NCBI RefSeq assembly: GCF_020295405.1 | Contig: NZ_JADEYP010000029.1 | Coordinates: 1 to 56,666 of the forward strand | Direction: 5' to 3' | Source of the DNA: Sphingobacterium bovistauri | GTDB lineage: Bacteria; Bacteroidota; Bacteroidia; Sphingobacteriales; Sphingobacteriaceae | Length of the DNA: 56,666 nucleotides | Part shown: positions 9,320 through 17,999 of the stretch, one piece after another | Layout: every line of letters starts with the position of its first letter | Position numbering within the stretch: position 1 is the stretch's first letter | Notes under the pieces: model-generated | What the model was told of the DNA's origin: nothing | What the model saw: the letters and a program-made list of their open reading frames with translations, nothing else | Database searches by the model: none | Position numbers and translations under genes: made by a program

Positions 9320-9350
9320 AAGCCTCTCAAACGTGTCGTTTGAGAGGCTT
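9320..9350 (+). terminator. Rho-independent terminator after the transaldolase-family gene
   Basis: AAGCCTCTCAAACG pairs with CGTTTGAGAGGCTT across a TGT loop, followed by TATTTT. The -7 region of the next gene starts 22 bases later. Confidence 0.9.
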
Positions 9351-9371
9351 TATTTTACCATCAATTATTTG

Positions 9372-9379
9372 TAAATTTA
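9372..9379 (+). promoter_or_regulatory. Possible -7 box of the Fur-family gene
   Basis: TAAATTTA matches 7 of 8 positions of TAnnTTTG and ends 5 bases before the preferred ATG at 9385, which again suggests a leaderless or near-leaderless mRNA. Confidence 0.35.
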
Positions 9380-9384
9380 CAACT

Positions 9385-9849
9385 ATGAGTACCAATAAAA
9401 ACGAAGAGCACAACCATAATCACAGCGCTGATTTTAATCAACTTTTAAAGTCCAATGGACTCAAGATTACTAAGCCACGCCTTCGTGTACTAGAAGTTAT
9501 TTCTGACAAAAAGACAGCCATCAAACAACCCGAATTAGAAAAGGTTTTTGGGTCAGAAATAGATCGTGTAACCCTATATAGAATTTTAGCTTCGTTCGAA
9601 GAGAAAGGAATTCTTCATAAAATTTTCGATCTACATGGCACTGCAACTTATGCAATTTGTTCCACTAAATGCTCAGCCGACCACCACCATGATCAGCACG
9701 TACATTTCATTTGTTCGATTTGCAATAGCGTATACTGCCTTGATGAAATCTCCGTTCCTAAAATTAATATCCCAAGCAATTTCTCTTTACATTCGATAGC
9801 TATCAATGCTGTAGGCATATGCGATTCTTGCCAAGATTCACAGACCTAA
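9385..9849 (+). CDS. Fur-family metal-responsive transcriptional regulator
   Basis: A 154-residue DNA-binding repressor. I start it at the ATG at 9385 (MSTNKNEEHNHNH); the longer frame from 9340 begins inside the preceding terminator. The winged-helix part includes LKITKPRLRVLEVI and the recognition helix DRVTLYRIL. The C-terminal half has a His-rich metal site (DHHHDQHVHF) and two cysteine pairs, CSIC and CDSC, fitting a structural zinc. The additional His-rich N-terminus (HNHNH) may also bind metal. Fur, Zur or Per specificity cannot be told. It is monocistronic. Confidence 0.88.
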   Translation: MSTNKNEEHNHNHSADFNQLLKSNGLKITKPRLRVLEVISDKKTAIKQPELEKVFGSEIDRVTLYRILASFEEKGILHKIFDLHGTATYAICSTKCSADHHHDQHVHFICSICNSVYCLDEISVPKINIPSNFSLHSIAINAVGICDSCQDSQT

Positions 9850-10354
9850 TACACTAATAATTATCCATTTTTTCTAAACAACCCCATGTTGCCCGAACAT
9901 GAGGGAATACAATTTCTTGTGTTAAAAACTTGACCAAAACGACGTTTTTCATAACACACTTTATTTTAGCAAATAAATTATAAATAGCTAATTAAGAACA
10001 AATTAAAATAGATAAAACAAACAAACACATTAACAATTAAATTTATAAAAAAATAAAGAAAACCAAACAACACAGACAAACAACTCAAAAACAACCATTT
10101 AACCTAATTTGTTTTAGCTTAAAATAAACACAAGCAGCTGAAATTCTACGCATTATAAATGCTAAAATAAATAAAAAATACAATCAATAAAATATTCACA
10201 CAAACTTCAACCAAACAACACCTCTACACCCCTTAACTCTGGCAGTATTGTTGTATATTAGTGTTAGATTTTATGTGGTAACTTTAGACGACCAAAAGCT
10301 CCTCTACCCTACCACACACAATCTAGTATTAGTACATAAAAGAAAAGAGTTCAT
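9850..10354. other. 505-base intergenic region, strongly G-poor
   Basis: No open frame of note. An inverted repeat CCCATGTT ... AACATGAGGG at 9883-9905 follows the Fur-family gene and may end its transcript or be an operator. From 10021 to 10200 the plus strand has only 9 G in 180 bases while C is normal, a marked strand asymmetry. The 3' end leads into RNase R; TATATTAG at 10254 is a weak -7 candidate. Confidence 0.5.
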
Positions 10355-12484
10355 ATGAAGAACAAAAAAGAGAATCCGTATAAAGAAGTATTAACACAAC
10401 TAGTCATTGCTGTATTTGAAAAGAATACAAACCAATTAATGAACTATAAACAAGTTGCCGCAAAACTTAATATTACTGATACAGATTCAAAAATCATTAT
10501 TGCAGATATATTAAGTGACACGTCGAAAGGTGGGCACTTCCAACAACCCGAAATAGGAAAATTCAAGCTTCGTCAATTGAATGTATATATCACTGGAACT
10601 GTCGATATGACAGCCGATGGATCTGCCTATATCGTACCAGAAGACAAGTTAGAAAACGATATATTTGTAGCACCAAGAAAGCTACGACAAGCACTACATG
10701 GTGACACCGTAAAAGTCCATATATACGACCGTAAGAAAGGCAAAAAACGTGAGGGTGAAATTGTAGAAATTCTGCACCGTGCGAAGACCGATTTCACAGG
10801 AACAATAGACATCTCCAAAAGCTATGCATTTTTTCTCCCAGACGACAGAAAAATGCTTCATGACATCTTCATTCCTTTAGATAATTTGAATGAAGCGAAT
10901 GATGGGGAGAAGGTAGTCGTATCGATAATAGAATGGCCTAAGAATGCAAAAAATCCAATCGGTAAAGTCAAAACTGTATTAGGAAAAAAAGGTGAAAACA
11001 ACACGGAAATGAATGCGATTTTAGCCGACTTCGGATTCCCGTTAGAGTTTCCAAAAGAGGTAGAAAAAGCTGCTGCTGAAATTTCTGAAACCATCAGCCA
11101 AGAAGAGATTGCTCTTCGACGCGACTTCAGAAATATTCTAACATTTACAATTGACCCTTTCGATGCAAAAGATTTTGATGACGCGATTTCTTTCCAAATT
11201 TTAGAAAATGGAAACTATGAGATAGGCGTCCATATCGCTGATGTTTCACATTACGTTACACCGGACTCTATTCTAGATAAAGAAGCATTTGAACGTGCCA
11301 CATCAGTTTATTTAGTCGACCGTGTGATCCCTATGCTCCCAGAGAGACTATCCAACAACTTATGTTCCCTTAGGCCTAATGAAGATAAACTGACTTTTTC
11401 GGCTGTATTTGAAATGGACGAAAAAGCGAATATCATAGACCAATGGTTTGGACGTACAGTAATACATTCAGATCGACGATTTACATATGAGGAAGCACAA
11501 GAAATCATTGAGAATAAAGAAGGCGACCATGCTGAAGCCATCCTAAAGCTTAATGAACTAGCCTACATCTTACGTGACCGTAAATTCAAGAATGGAGCTA
11601 TTAGCTTCGAAAGTGAAGAAGTAAAATTCCATCTCGATGAAAATGGAAAACCACTAGGTGTGTACACAAAAGTTCGTAAAGATGCACACAAGCTTATCGA
11701 AGATTTTATGCTATTAGCAAATCGTAAAGTAGCAGAATATATAGGCAAACAGGGTAAGGGCAAAAATAAACTTAGTTTTATTTACCGTTTCCACGATGTT
11801 CCAAAACCTGATGCTTTAGCGAGCTTCTCCCTATTTGCTGCAAAATTCGGACACAAGTTACTTACAAAGAATGATAAAGAAACAGCCAAATCTTTGAATG
11901 AACTGATGACCAAAATTGAAGGTACCAAAGAGCAGAATATGTTAACCTCATTAGCTGTTCGCTCCATGGCAAAAGCTATTTATACAACCAAAGGATCATC
12001 ACACTACGGATTGGCTTTTGATTATTATACACATTTCACTTCTCCTATACGTCGATATCCAGATGTGATGGTTCATCGCTTATTACAATACTATTTAGAT
12101 GGTGGCACCAAAGTCAATGCTGAGCATTACGAGAAACTGGCAGAACATTCATCACAAATGGAGAAAAAAGCGGCAGAAGCAGAACGCGCTTCTATAAAAT
12201 ACAAACAAGCCGAATTTCTTCTAGACCAAATTGGCGTAGAGTACACAGGAATAGTCTCTGGGGTAACTGAATGGGGTATGTATGTAGAAATCGAAGAAAA
12301 TAAATGTGAGGGTATGGTTCGATTACGTGATATAACCGATGATTTTTATACGTTAGACGAGAAAAACTATGCGATAATCGGACAACGCAAGAAGAAAACT
12401 TACCAATTAGGTGACGAGGTTCAAATAAAAGTTAAGAAAGTCGATTTGGAAAAAAGACAGATTGATTTTACATTAATAAGTTAA
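10355..12484 (+). CDS. rnr: Ribonuclease R
   Basis: A 709-residue 3'-to-5' exoribonuclease that degrades structured RNA in the cytosol. Domains in order: N-terminal helix-turn-helix-like part (about 1-60), cold-shock OB domains (about 65-220), the RNB catalytic domain with the metal-binding aspartates in TIDPFDAKDFDDAISF (about 264-279) and HFTSPIRRYPDVMVHRLL near the end of RNB, and an S1 domain (about 625-709). The start at 10355 gives a normal length. It is followed by a terminator, so it is a single-gene unit. Confidence 0.96.
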   Translation: MKNKKENPYKEVLTQLVIAVFEKNTNQLMNYKQVAAKLNITDTDSKIIIADILSDTSKGGHFQQPEIGKFKLRQLNVYITGTVDMTADGSAYIVPEDKLENDIFVAPRKLRQALHGDTVKVHIYDRKKGKKREGEIVEILHRAKTDFTGTIDISKSYAFFLPDDRKMLHDIFIPLDNLNEANDGEKVVVSIIEWPKNAKNPIGKVKTVLGKKGENNTEMNAILADFGFPLEFPKEVEKAAAEISETISQEEIALRRDFRNILTFTIDPFDAKDFDDAISFQILENGNYEIGVHIADVSHYVTPDSILDKEAFERATSVYLVDRVIPMLPERLSNNLCSLRPNEDKLTFSAVFEMDEKANIIDQWFGRTVIHSDRRFTYEEAQEIIENKEGDHAEAILKLNELAYILRDRKFKNGAISFESEEVKFHLDENGKPLGVYTKVRKDAHKLIEDFMLLANRKVAEYIGKQGKGKNKLSFIYRFHDVPKPDALASFSLFAAKFGHKLLTKNDKETAKSLNELMTKIEGTKEQNMLTSLAVRSMAKAIYTTKGSSHYGLAFDYYTHFTSPIRRYPDVMVHRLLQYYLDGGTKVNAEHYEKLAEHSSQMEKKAAEAERASIKYKQAEFLLDQIGVEYTGIVSGVTEWGMYVEIEENKCEGMVRLRDITDDFYTLDEKNYAIIGQRKKKTYQLGDEVQIKVKKVDLEKRQIDFTLIS

Positions 12485-12490
12485 AATAAA

Positions 12491-12527
12491 AGGAGTTCTA
12501 GAAAAAGTAGAACTCCGTTTTATTTTT
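12491..12527 (+). terminator. Rho-independent terminator after rnr
   Basis: GGAGTTCTA pairs with TAGAACTCC over an A-rich loop, followed by GTTTTATTTTT. Confidence 0.9.
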
Positions 12528-12549
12528 AAACCATATAATACAATTGCTC

Positions 12550-13008
12550 TTAGTAGTTTAAGGCTAGTGTAAATGCTGTTCCGCCAGGAGTAATAGATTC
12601 GGTTTTTTCTACCACAACTTTATTTCCCTTTTCTACTTTATAAGTTAAGGTAAACGGAGCAGAAATCGCGAAAGCACTTATATTTATATTTGCAGTCAAA
12701 TAACCTGAAGGAGATTGCAATACTGCTGTTTTACCTCCATAAAAATACTCTTTAGACACATTATAAAGTACCTGCCCGTCTGTTCCATTAGCTCCGTTCA
12801 CTACCCATTTCATAAATTTCCCATTGCTATCAGAGGCCCCAACCGAAACTCGAATATCTGAATTATCATTCGTAAAGGTGGATGAACTTGTTACAGTCAC
12901 TTTTAGAGCCTCTTTAGAATCTACTGGTGAAGAATCATCTGAATCCTTTGAGCAAGAGGTTATCCCTAGTAATACTGTGAATAAAAAAATTGTGCTAAAT
13001 AATCTCAT
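12550..13008 (-). CDS. Small secreted lipoprotein of unknown function
   Basis: A 152-residue lipoprotein. The signal ends in a lipobox (LLGITSC, Cys19) followed by the acidic run SKDSDDSS, which resembles the Bacteroidota lipoprotein export signal for surface display. The rest is Ser/Thr-rich and predicted beta, with a KVEKGNKVVVEKTESI stretch; it looks like a single Ig-like or jelly-roll domain. I do not recognise the family. It lies 62 bases downstream of the metallophosphoesterase gene on the same strand, and the two may be cotranscribed. Confidence 0.75.
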   Translation of the reverse strand: MRLFSTIFLFTVLLGITSCSKDSDDSSPVDSKEALKVTVTSSSTFTNDNSDIRVSVGASDSNGKFMKWVVNGANGTDGQVLYNVSKEYFYGGKTAVLQSPSGYLTANINISAFAISAPFTLTYKVEKGNKVVVEKTESITPGGTAFTLALNY

Positions 13009-13070
13009 AGTCTTTATAATTTTAACTGTTAATATGATTAACCTTTATTACAAAAACCCTACCACAATAA

Positions 13071-14057
13071 TTAATTTGAATTGTCCCACTTAAATACCTT
13101 CCCATTAAAGCCACTAACAGAATCTGGTAACGACTCCAGCACAATATGTCGATGAGAAACGGGCTCGAAGCCTGTAATTTTAATCTTATCGATTCCTTTT
13201 CTTTTTGGAAGCTCTACTATAGCATATGCTTTACTTGCTTTAGCATGATGTCCCATAATTTCTCTTGGACCACCTCCCAAACAACCTGCATTCAACAACG
13301 TGAACTGTTCTTTTGTAGCAGGATAATATGCATGCTGATGACCAGATATATACATATCCACATTGTTTTCTTTCAAAAAATCTAAAGTTTCATCAGCATC
13401 ATTTATCACCTCGCCCTTTTTATTTTTTGAAGATACTATTGCGTACAAGGGCAAATGGCCTAACACAATACGAGCTCGAGATTTTTTAGCTATTGGAAGA
13501 GCCAATTGTCCTTCCATCCACAATTTAACTTCCAAAGGTATTACAGCAGAGGATGCATCCCAACTGATGAAGAATACATTGTTTTTGATATATGAAAAAT
13601 AATATGGAAAATATTTATCATCTACATAAGCCAGATTTGTTTTATTCTTATTTATTGACCAAAACTTGTAGGACGCCTCTCTATCCAAATGATAACTCGG
13701 CGAAGCGTCGTGATTACCCATCGTAAAACCGAAAGGTACACCCAATTCATATATTGGTCTCAACACTGTTTGGTCAAAAGCGCTCCACATTGAGTCTATT
13801 CTCGATACTGTCAGCGATGCTTTCTGACCAGCAACCATATCCCCTCCGCATAATATGATATCTGGTTTTATCTCCTTAACTTTTTGAACAACATCATGAA
13901 CTTCTTTACTGTAACCAACAGACCCATAGCTGTCATTTAAATCGGAGATAAGAAGAATTTTTATGTTTTTATTCTTTGTTTCAGGAACTACATCTTGAGC
14001 ATGAACAACAAGAATCAGACTTAGAATAGTAAAAATAAAAAGGAAAACGTTTTTCAT
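13071..14057 (-). CDS. Secreted calcineurin-like metallophosphoesterase
   Basis: A 328-residue exported phosphoesterase with a signal peptide (residues 1-20, cleaved near VHAQ). Metal-site motifs appear in order: LLISDLND, CGGDMV, MGNHDA, VLGHLPLY and SGHQHAYY. The first motif has Asn where many family members have His (D-x-N, not D-x-H), a variant known in some branches. Substrate is unknown. A decayed copy of the first half of a close relative lies at about 18000-18480 on the other side of the T6SS relic, on the same strand. Confidence 0.88.
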   Translation of the reverse strand: MKNVFLFIFTILSLILVVHAQDVVPETKNKNIKILLISDLNDSYGSVGYSKEVHDVVQKVKEIKPDIILCGGDMVAGQKASLTVSRIDSMWSAFDQTVLRPIYELGVPFGFTMGNHDASPSYHLDREASYKFWSINKNKTNLAYVDDKYFPYYFSYIKNNVFFISWDASSAVIPLEVKLWMEGQLALPIAKKSRARIVLGHLPLYAIVSSKNKKGEVINDADETLDFLKENNVDMYISGHQHAYYPATKEQFTLLNAGCLGGGPREIMGHHAKASKAYAIVELPKRKGIDKIKITGFEPVSHRHIVLESLPDSVSGFNGKVFKWDNSN

Positions 14058-14466
14058 TCCTCAAAAATAACAATTGAAATTAAATTGCTATAGCGTTTAA
14101 GAGCCAAAAAACAAATTCTCAATACACATAAACCTTGCTTAAGTTATTTATTTAAAAGAAAAAAACAACCAAACCTATACTGATATTAATGTAAAAGAAC
14201 CATGATAAGTGTATTCGAAAGTATAAAATCAAATTATTTACCAAACCTTTAACTCATTGCTATCCTAAGGCATATAAAGAAAATACCGATCTCCAAAATC
14301 TCCTCTTTTAATTTTACCAATACTATTTTTAGCTTCATATATTAAATAGATTGAAGGTTGTAAACTTTTCCTCCACAATGTTGAAACTTTTCAGACAAAA
14401 AAATCTTAGCACTTATATTTACTTTATTCGAATGGGTAATTAAGTGTTTCATTGGATCATTACTTC
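14058..14466. other. 409-base gap between phosphoesterase and the VgrG relic
   Basis: No full gene. On the minus strand an open frame at 14265-14390 (41 codons plus stop, no ATG) reads ...LQPSIYLIYEAKNSIGKI...; it looks protein-like and may be the tail of a lost gene of the T6SS patch. Otherwise AT-rich sequence without recognised signals. Confidence 0.35.
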
Positions 14467-15371
14467 TCAGTCCCTGATATGAAAATAAAAACTGTGACCC
14501 AAAACACTCAAGAGCCTACTCTCTTGCGCCTGCTGCTCAAATTTAAGATGATCCTGCAATTCTCCAATGCTGTCTACACGAACATCCAGAGGCTGGCTAA
14601 AAACTCGACTATACGTCTCCAAAGACCTTTCTTTAGCAAATGAAGCATCAGGATGAAATAACTTTTTACCATCGCCACTCGATTCAATCAAATCATCATG
14701 CTGAGGTAAATACGAGAACCACGGTGTTTGACGGGGCGAAGGTGAACACCATAATCCAATTGACTTACCTCTCTTCCATATGTGACTTTAGACTCGGGTA
14801 AATGATCTGGTTTACCAAAATTTAACTTTTCACCATCGTAATAAAACCACTCATAATATTCTGCCGATAGTCTGTTCAAAAACTCAAAGTCACTCTCCCT
14901 ATATTGGATCAAATAATCGATTAGGTGTTGCCGCTTGGGATTAATGGAGACAGTTAGATCTTTTCTCAGCACATCTCCTGTAGCATGTTTTACAATATCC
15001 TGCAGGTTCATTTGATGGTAAGAACCTAAATCTGATCCTCGCTCTAATAAAATCCTAGGACTGTACCCTTTGATCAAAATTACTCCCTGATATCCATGAC
15101 TCTGTGTTAGGGAAACATCGGTTATTATACCTGAAAAATTCTGACTTTTCACTTTATCATACCCAAATGAAATAGCTAGTGTTTTTCCTATATATTCTCG
15201 GCTATCACTCAGATTAATTAATCCGGGTATACCCAATTTTCCATGCTCGATACGCAACTCAAATTCATGGTGGGAATTAAATCTTTGATGTAAATCAAAA
15301 GACAAAAAATGAGAGATATCTTTACCATCGATATGCATATCGATAATAAGTTGAGGCTTATCAAAATACAT
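14467..15371 (-). pseudogene. VgrG (TssI) spike protein gene, frameshifted and 3'-truncated
   Basis: The first 220 or so codons (from the ATG at 15371) encode the N-terminal gp27-like domain of a T6SS VgrG, with YRESDFEFLNRLSAEYYEWF and the LRPVKH segment typical of TssI. At about 14715-14722 the frame shifts: the next frame carries on with FSYLPQHDDLIESSGDGKK and the helix EQQAQESRLLSVLGHS, then meets a stop at 14467-14469. Normal VgrG proteins are around 600 residues; here the needle-forming half is missing. Both a net one-base shift and loss of the 3' half are seen directly, so the gene cannot make a functional spike. Confidence 0.8.
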
Positions 15372-15461
15372 ATAATATTGTTTATAAGTCTATAATTTGA
15401 TATAATGATTGTAGAAAATGTAAACGCTTAGTGTTACGCAAATAATAAATCTACAATGTAT

Positions 15462-15504
15462 AAAAAAGGGAGTGTCCATGCGTTGTGAAAGACCACTCCC
15501 TTTT
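15462..15504 (-). terminator. Terminator after the hcp pair
   Basis: AAAAGGGAGTG and CACTCCCTTTT form an 11-bp stem; on the minus strand it is followed by a T run. It lies 34 bases past the second Hcp gene and separates it from the VgrG relic. Confidence 0.8.
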
Positions 15505-15537
15505 ACTTTTTCATCTAAAAAAAACTAAGTGGCAGGA

Positions 15538-15933
15538 CTATGCCTTTGGCCAATCGTTTTCTAAAGTTGCATTCTGAACCGACAGCACACGTGAAGATAA
15601 GACGATACTTAAGGTCATTGGCTTCTCATTATCAATAGCAATACCTTCGTTGTATTGAATAATGTAAGAATCCTCAAATTGTAACTCCTTCATCGTAGCA
15701 TCTTCGTCACCTTTCTTGAAGGTAATCTTACCTGCGAATGCTTTGTACTGGTTGTTAACCATAGATTCAATTACAGAAGTATCTTCTGTAGATTCGATCT
15801 CGATAGAAATTGTACCACCATATACCGATGAGGATGGACGACCTTTCGAATCAACATCTCTATGTAATGAATATCTGCATTGAATAACATCGTATTCCTT
15901 GCCGCCTAAATGTAATCTTGTTTTGAATGACAT
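15538..15933 (-). CDS. T6SS tube protein TssD/Hcp, copy 2
   Basis: A 131-residue protein of the Bacteroidota (T6SSiii) Hcp family, which forms the hexameric rings of the secretion tube. The family pattern is clear: RDVDSKGRPSSSVYGG (about 25-40), the ESTEDTSVIESMVNNQYK block, and a C-terminal DWPKA. It is clearly homologous to the neighbouring copy; the N-terminal 60 residues and the C-terminus are nearly the same, with most change in the middle strands. The reading frame is intact although the neighbouring VgrG is broken. Confidence 0.9.
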   Translation of the reverse strand: MSFKTRLHLGGKEYDVIQCRYSLHRDVDSKGRPSSSVYGGTISIEIESTEDTSVIESMVNNQYKAFAGKITFKKGDEDATMKELQFEDSYIIQYNEGIAIDNEKPMTLSIVLSSRVLSVQNATLENDWPKA

Positions 15934-15989
15934 AATCTAAATTCTTTAAGTGGTGATATAATAATCTAATGAACTAATGAAAAACAAAA

Positions 15990-16385
15990 CTATGCCTTTG
16001 GCCAGTCTTGCTCACTTGTAGCCTCACCGATTGTGATCGCACGAGCTGAAATCGTAAACTTGTAAGTCATCGCATGACTACCTACAATATTGATACCCTC
16101 TTCATATCGAATAATATAACCATCTTCGAATTTGATTTCTTTCATCTTGGAATCTTCGTCTGGTTTCTTGATCAACAAGGTAACAGAAATTGGTTTATAC
16201 TGGTTATTAACCATTGCTTCTATCACAGAAGAATCTTCGGTAGACTCTACCTCTACATTGATAACACCACCATATACTGATGAAGATGGACGTCCTTTGG
16301 AATCAACGTCGCGTGTGAATGAATAATCCGCAGTGAGAACGTCATACTCGTTCCCTGAAAACTGCAATCTTGCTTTGAAAGCCAT
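15990..16385 (-). CDS. T6SS tube protein TssD/Hcp, copy 1
   Basis: A 131-residue Hcp/TssD tube subunit with the same motifs as copy 2 (RDVDSKGRPSSSVYGG, ESTEDSSVIEAMVNNQYK, DWPKA). It precedes copy 2 by 56 bases on the same strand, so they form a tandem duplication and are probably cotranscribed from the promoter near 16437. In a working T6SSiii the tube carries effectors; here no sheath, ATPase or full spike gene is present in the window. Confidence 0.92.
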   Translation of the reverse strand: MAFKARLQFSGNEYDVLTADYSFTRDVDSKGRPSSSVYGGVINVEVESTEDSSVIEAMVNNQYKPISVTLLIKKPDEDSKMKEIKFEDGYIIRYEEGINIVGSHAMTYKFTISARAITIGEATSEQDWPKA

Positions 16386-16436
16386 AAACGTTAAAATTTT
16401 AAGTTAAAAATAAATTACACTGACAACACGTACTGC

Positions 16437-16444
16437 CAAGTATA
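16437..16444 (-). promoter_or_regulatory. Predicted promoter of the hcp pair
   Basis: On the minus strand TATACTTG matches 7 of 8 positions of TAnnTTTG, with a T-rich TTTTT run about 17-18 bases upstream. The leader to the Hcp copy 1 ATG would be about 45 bases. Confidence 0.45.
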
Positions 16445-16499
16445 ATCTAAGATAGCTTAATAAAAACTTTAAAGAAAATAATTTTCGCTAAAAATAAAA

Positions 16500-17069
16500 T
16501 CACATTGTTTTAATACCAAATTGTTTCATCTTATGATACCACTTTTGACTATAGGGGTTATGCAATTCATACAACCTTCCCACAGTAGATGTACGTACAG
16601 GGCGAACAGAACATCTTTCAAAGGTTTCTCGACGAATAGACATAAAATTTGTACTCTTAGTTGTATTATAAACATCAAGCAGCTCCTTATCCAAAATATT
16701 TACAATTCGAGCTGATTTGCCAAAGTAATTTGTATCAATACGATTTGGATCAAACTGCAATTGGTTGGAATTAAAAAGTATATCGAAAAATGTCCTAATT
16801 TTAGATGGGATAAAAGATGTATACACAGGGCAAAATACAACAATATGGGTAGACCAGTGAATTAGTTTTAAGGAACGTAACAAGTCCGATTCTAAGGGTT
16901 TTATTTCTTTAGAAGGTAAGCGCCTATTAGGGTTGAAAAATAAATCTGCAATGTAAAGTATTCTATAAGGAACACCAACTTCTAATAAACCATCAATATA
17001 GCCTTTTATCAAAAAATCAGTAGATTTTTGCTTATAAAGATCGCTACTAATTATCAATACATTCTTCAT
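16500..17069 (-). CDS. Flavodoxin-fold NAD(P)H oxidoreductase-like protein
   Basis: A 189-residue cytosolic-looking protein. The N-terminus MKNVLIISSDLYKQKST and the segment CPVYTSFIPSKIRTFFDILF (about 80-99) match the flavodoxin-2/NADPH-dependent FMN reductase fold (strand, flavin loop, then the P-x-Y...P-x-x-hydrophobic-K/R-x-F-x-D pattern). The phosphate-binding loop is poor in the usual Ser/Thr, so flavin binding is uncertain. It sits between Hcp and the TssK-like gene, so it belongs to the T6SS patch by position; such a protein is not a core T6SS part. It could be an effector, a cargo gene or a bystander. Confidence 0.6.
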   Translation of the reverse strand: MKNVLIISSDLYKQKSTDFLIKGYIDGLLEVGVPYRILYIADLFFNPNRRLPSKEIKPLESDLLRSLKLIHWSTHIVVFCPVYTSFIPSKIRTFFDILFNSNQLQFDPNRIDTNYFGKSARIVNILDKELLDVYNTTKSTNFMSIRRETFERCSVRPVRTSTVGRLYELHNPYSQKWYHKMKQFGIKTM

Positions 17070-17122
17070 TATATTATAACAATGCTGTAAAATAACAAAT
17101 TATATATAAAATGCATAAAATT

Positions 17123-17905
17123 TTAATCTAGCAATGACCAAGTACGTTTCGTCTGCACCTCCTGAATTACTTTTTGCTCTGCGACAACAATATTTTCTCG
17201 TCGTTGACCAATATATTCTAAAGTAGCTAGCTTAGACCATAAGGAAACCATTACATTTATAAATTCAATGACCGTAGCAAAATATTCCTTAATTTCTAAA
17301 TGATTATACCTTTGCTCTATAACATTAGCCAATCTTTCCTCAAAATTACTGGGCGTAACATCTTTCCATTCATAGAAATATTTTAACATTTCTTCACGCT
17401 CTCCTGGCACGACTAGACGTACTGCAATGAAAAATACATGAGCAAAATTCGAAAAGTATCTAAGTAGATATATAGGTGACTGATAAGGTAATATTGATCT
17501 ATAATCAAAAAATGTGGTTGCTAAATACTCCAATACACGCTCGGTAACTTGGCGGATATTCAGCCCCAATTCAGTTATTTTAGGTTTATTCGCTGTTTTC
17601 TCCATTATAGTATAGGCCGCAGTTTGAAAACTATTGAGCATAGTATACAACGAATTATGCATCTGAACAAGTGACGGCTGAGAATTGAGATACATACAAG
17701 GAATAACATAATCCTCTAATATAAAGCTTTCATTCTCATCATGTCTAAATTTACCAATTGGCAATAGCGCACCAGATAATATAGCTCTATCTATCTCTAA
17801 ACTATTTATGATATCTATTGAATATTCTTTAAGGACATTAGGATAACGAATTGGGGACTCATTTGCATCAGGCTCACCAAATGGAACACGTTTAAATGAA
17901 TTCAC
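17123..17905 (-). CDS. TssK-like T6SS baseplate protein (tentative)
   Basis: A 260-residue protein without signal peptide or membrane segment. The stretch from residue about 45 (GALLPIGKF...FILEDYVIPCMYLNSQPSL, then a long helical region MHNSLYTMLNSF) resembles the middle domain of TssK, where a conserved I-P-C ... S-P/Q-P-x-L pattern precedes a four-helix bundle. The N-terminal shell domain of proteobacterial TssK is missing, as may be usual for the shorter Bacteroidota form. Its place beside two Hcp genes and a VgrG relic supports the call. It could also be another T6SSiii-specific component. Confidence 0.5.
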   Translation of the reverse strand: MNSFKRVPFGEPDANESPIRYPNVLKEYSIDIINSLEIDRAILSGALLPIGKFRHDENESFILEDYVIPCMYLNSQPSLVQMHNSLYTMLNSFQTAAYTIMEKTANKPKITELGLNIRQVTERVLEYLATTFFDYRSILPYQSPIYLLRYFSNFAHVFFIAVRLVVPGEREEMLKYFYEWKDVTPSNFEERLANVIEQRYNHLEIKEYFATVIEFINVMVSLWSKLATLEYIGQRRENIVVAEQKVIQEVQTKRTWSLLD

Positions 17906-17999
17906 CCTTAATACTATATAATAATTACCTACAGCTAAATGACTCGTATCTAAAAATATATATCTACAGGAAAATTAATATAATTTTTTTTAAGAGTTT

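Noticed and set aside
10627..11967. Several 60-80 codon minus-strand frames inside rnr
   Set aside because: They lie antisense to a well-conserved gene and are rich in Ser/Phe/Leu as expected from the reverse reading of coding DNA.
14467..17905. Reading the Hcp/VgrG group as a prophage tail module
   Set aside because: The tube proteins match the TssD form with the DSKGRPSSSVYGG pattern and are duplicated without any capsid, terminase or lysis gene; a T6SS relic fits better.
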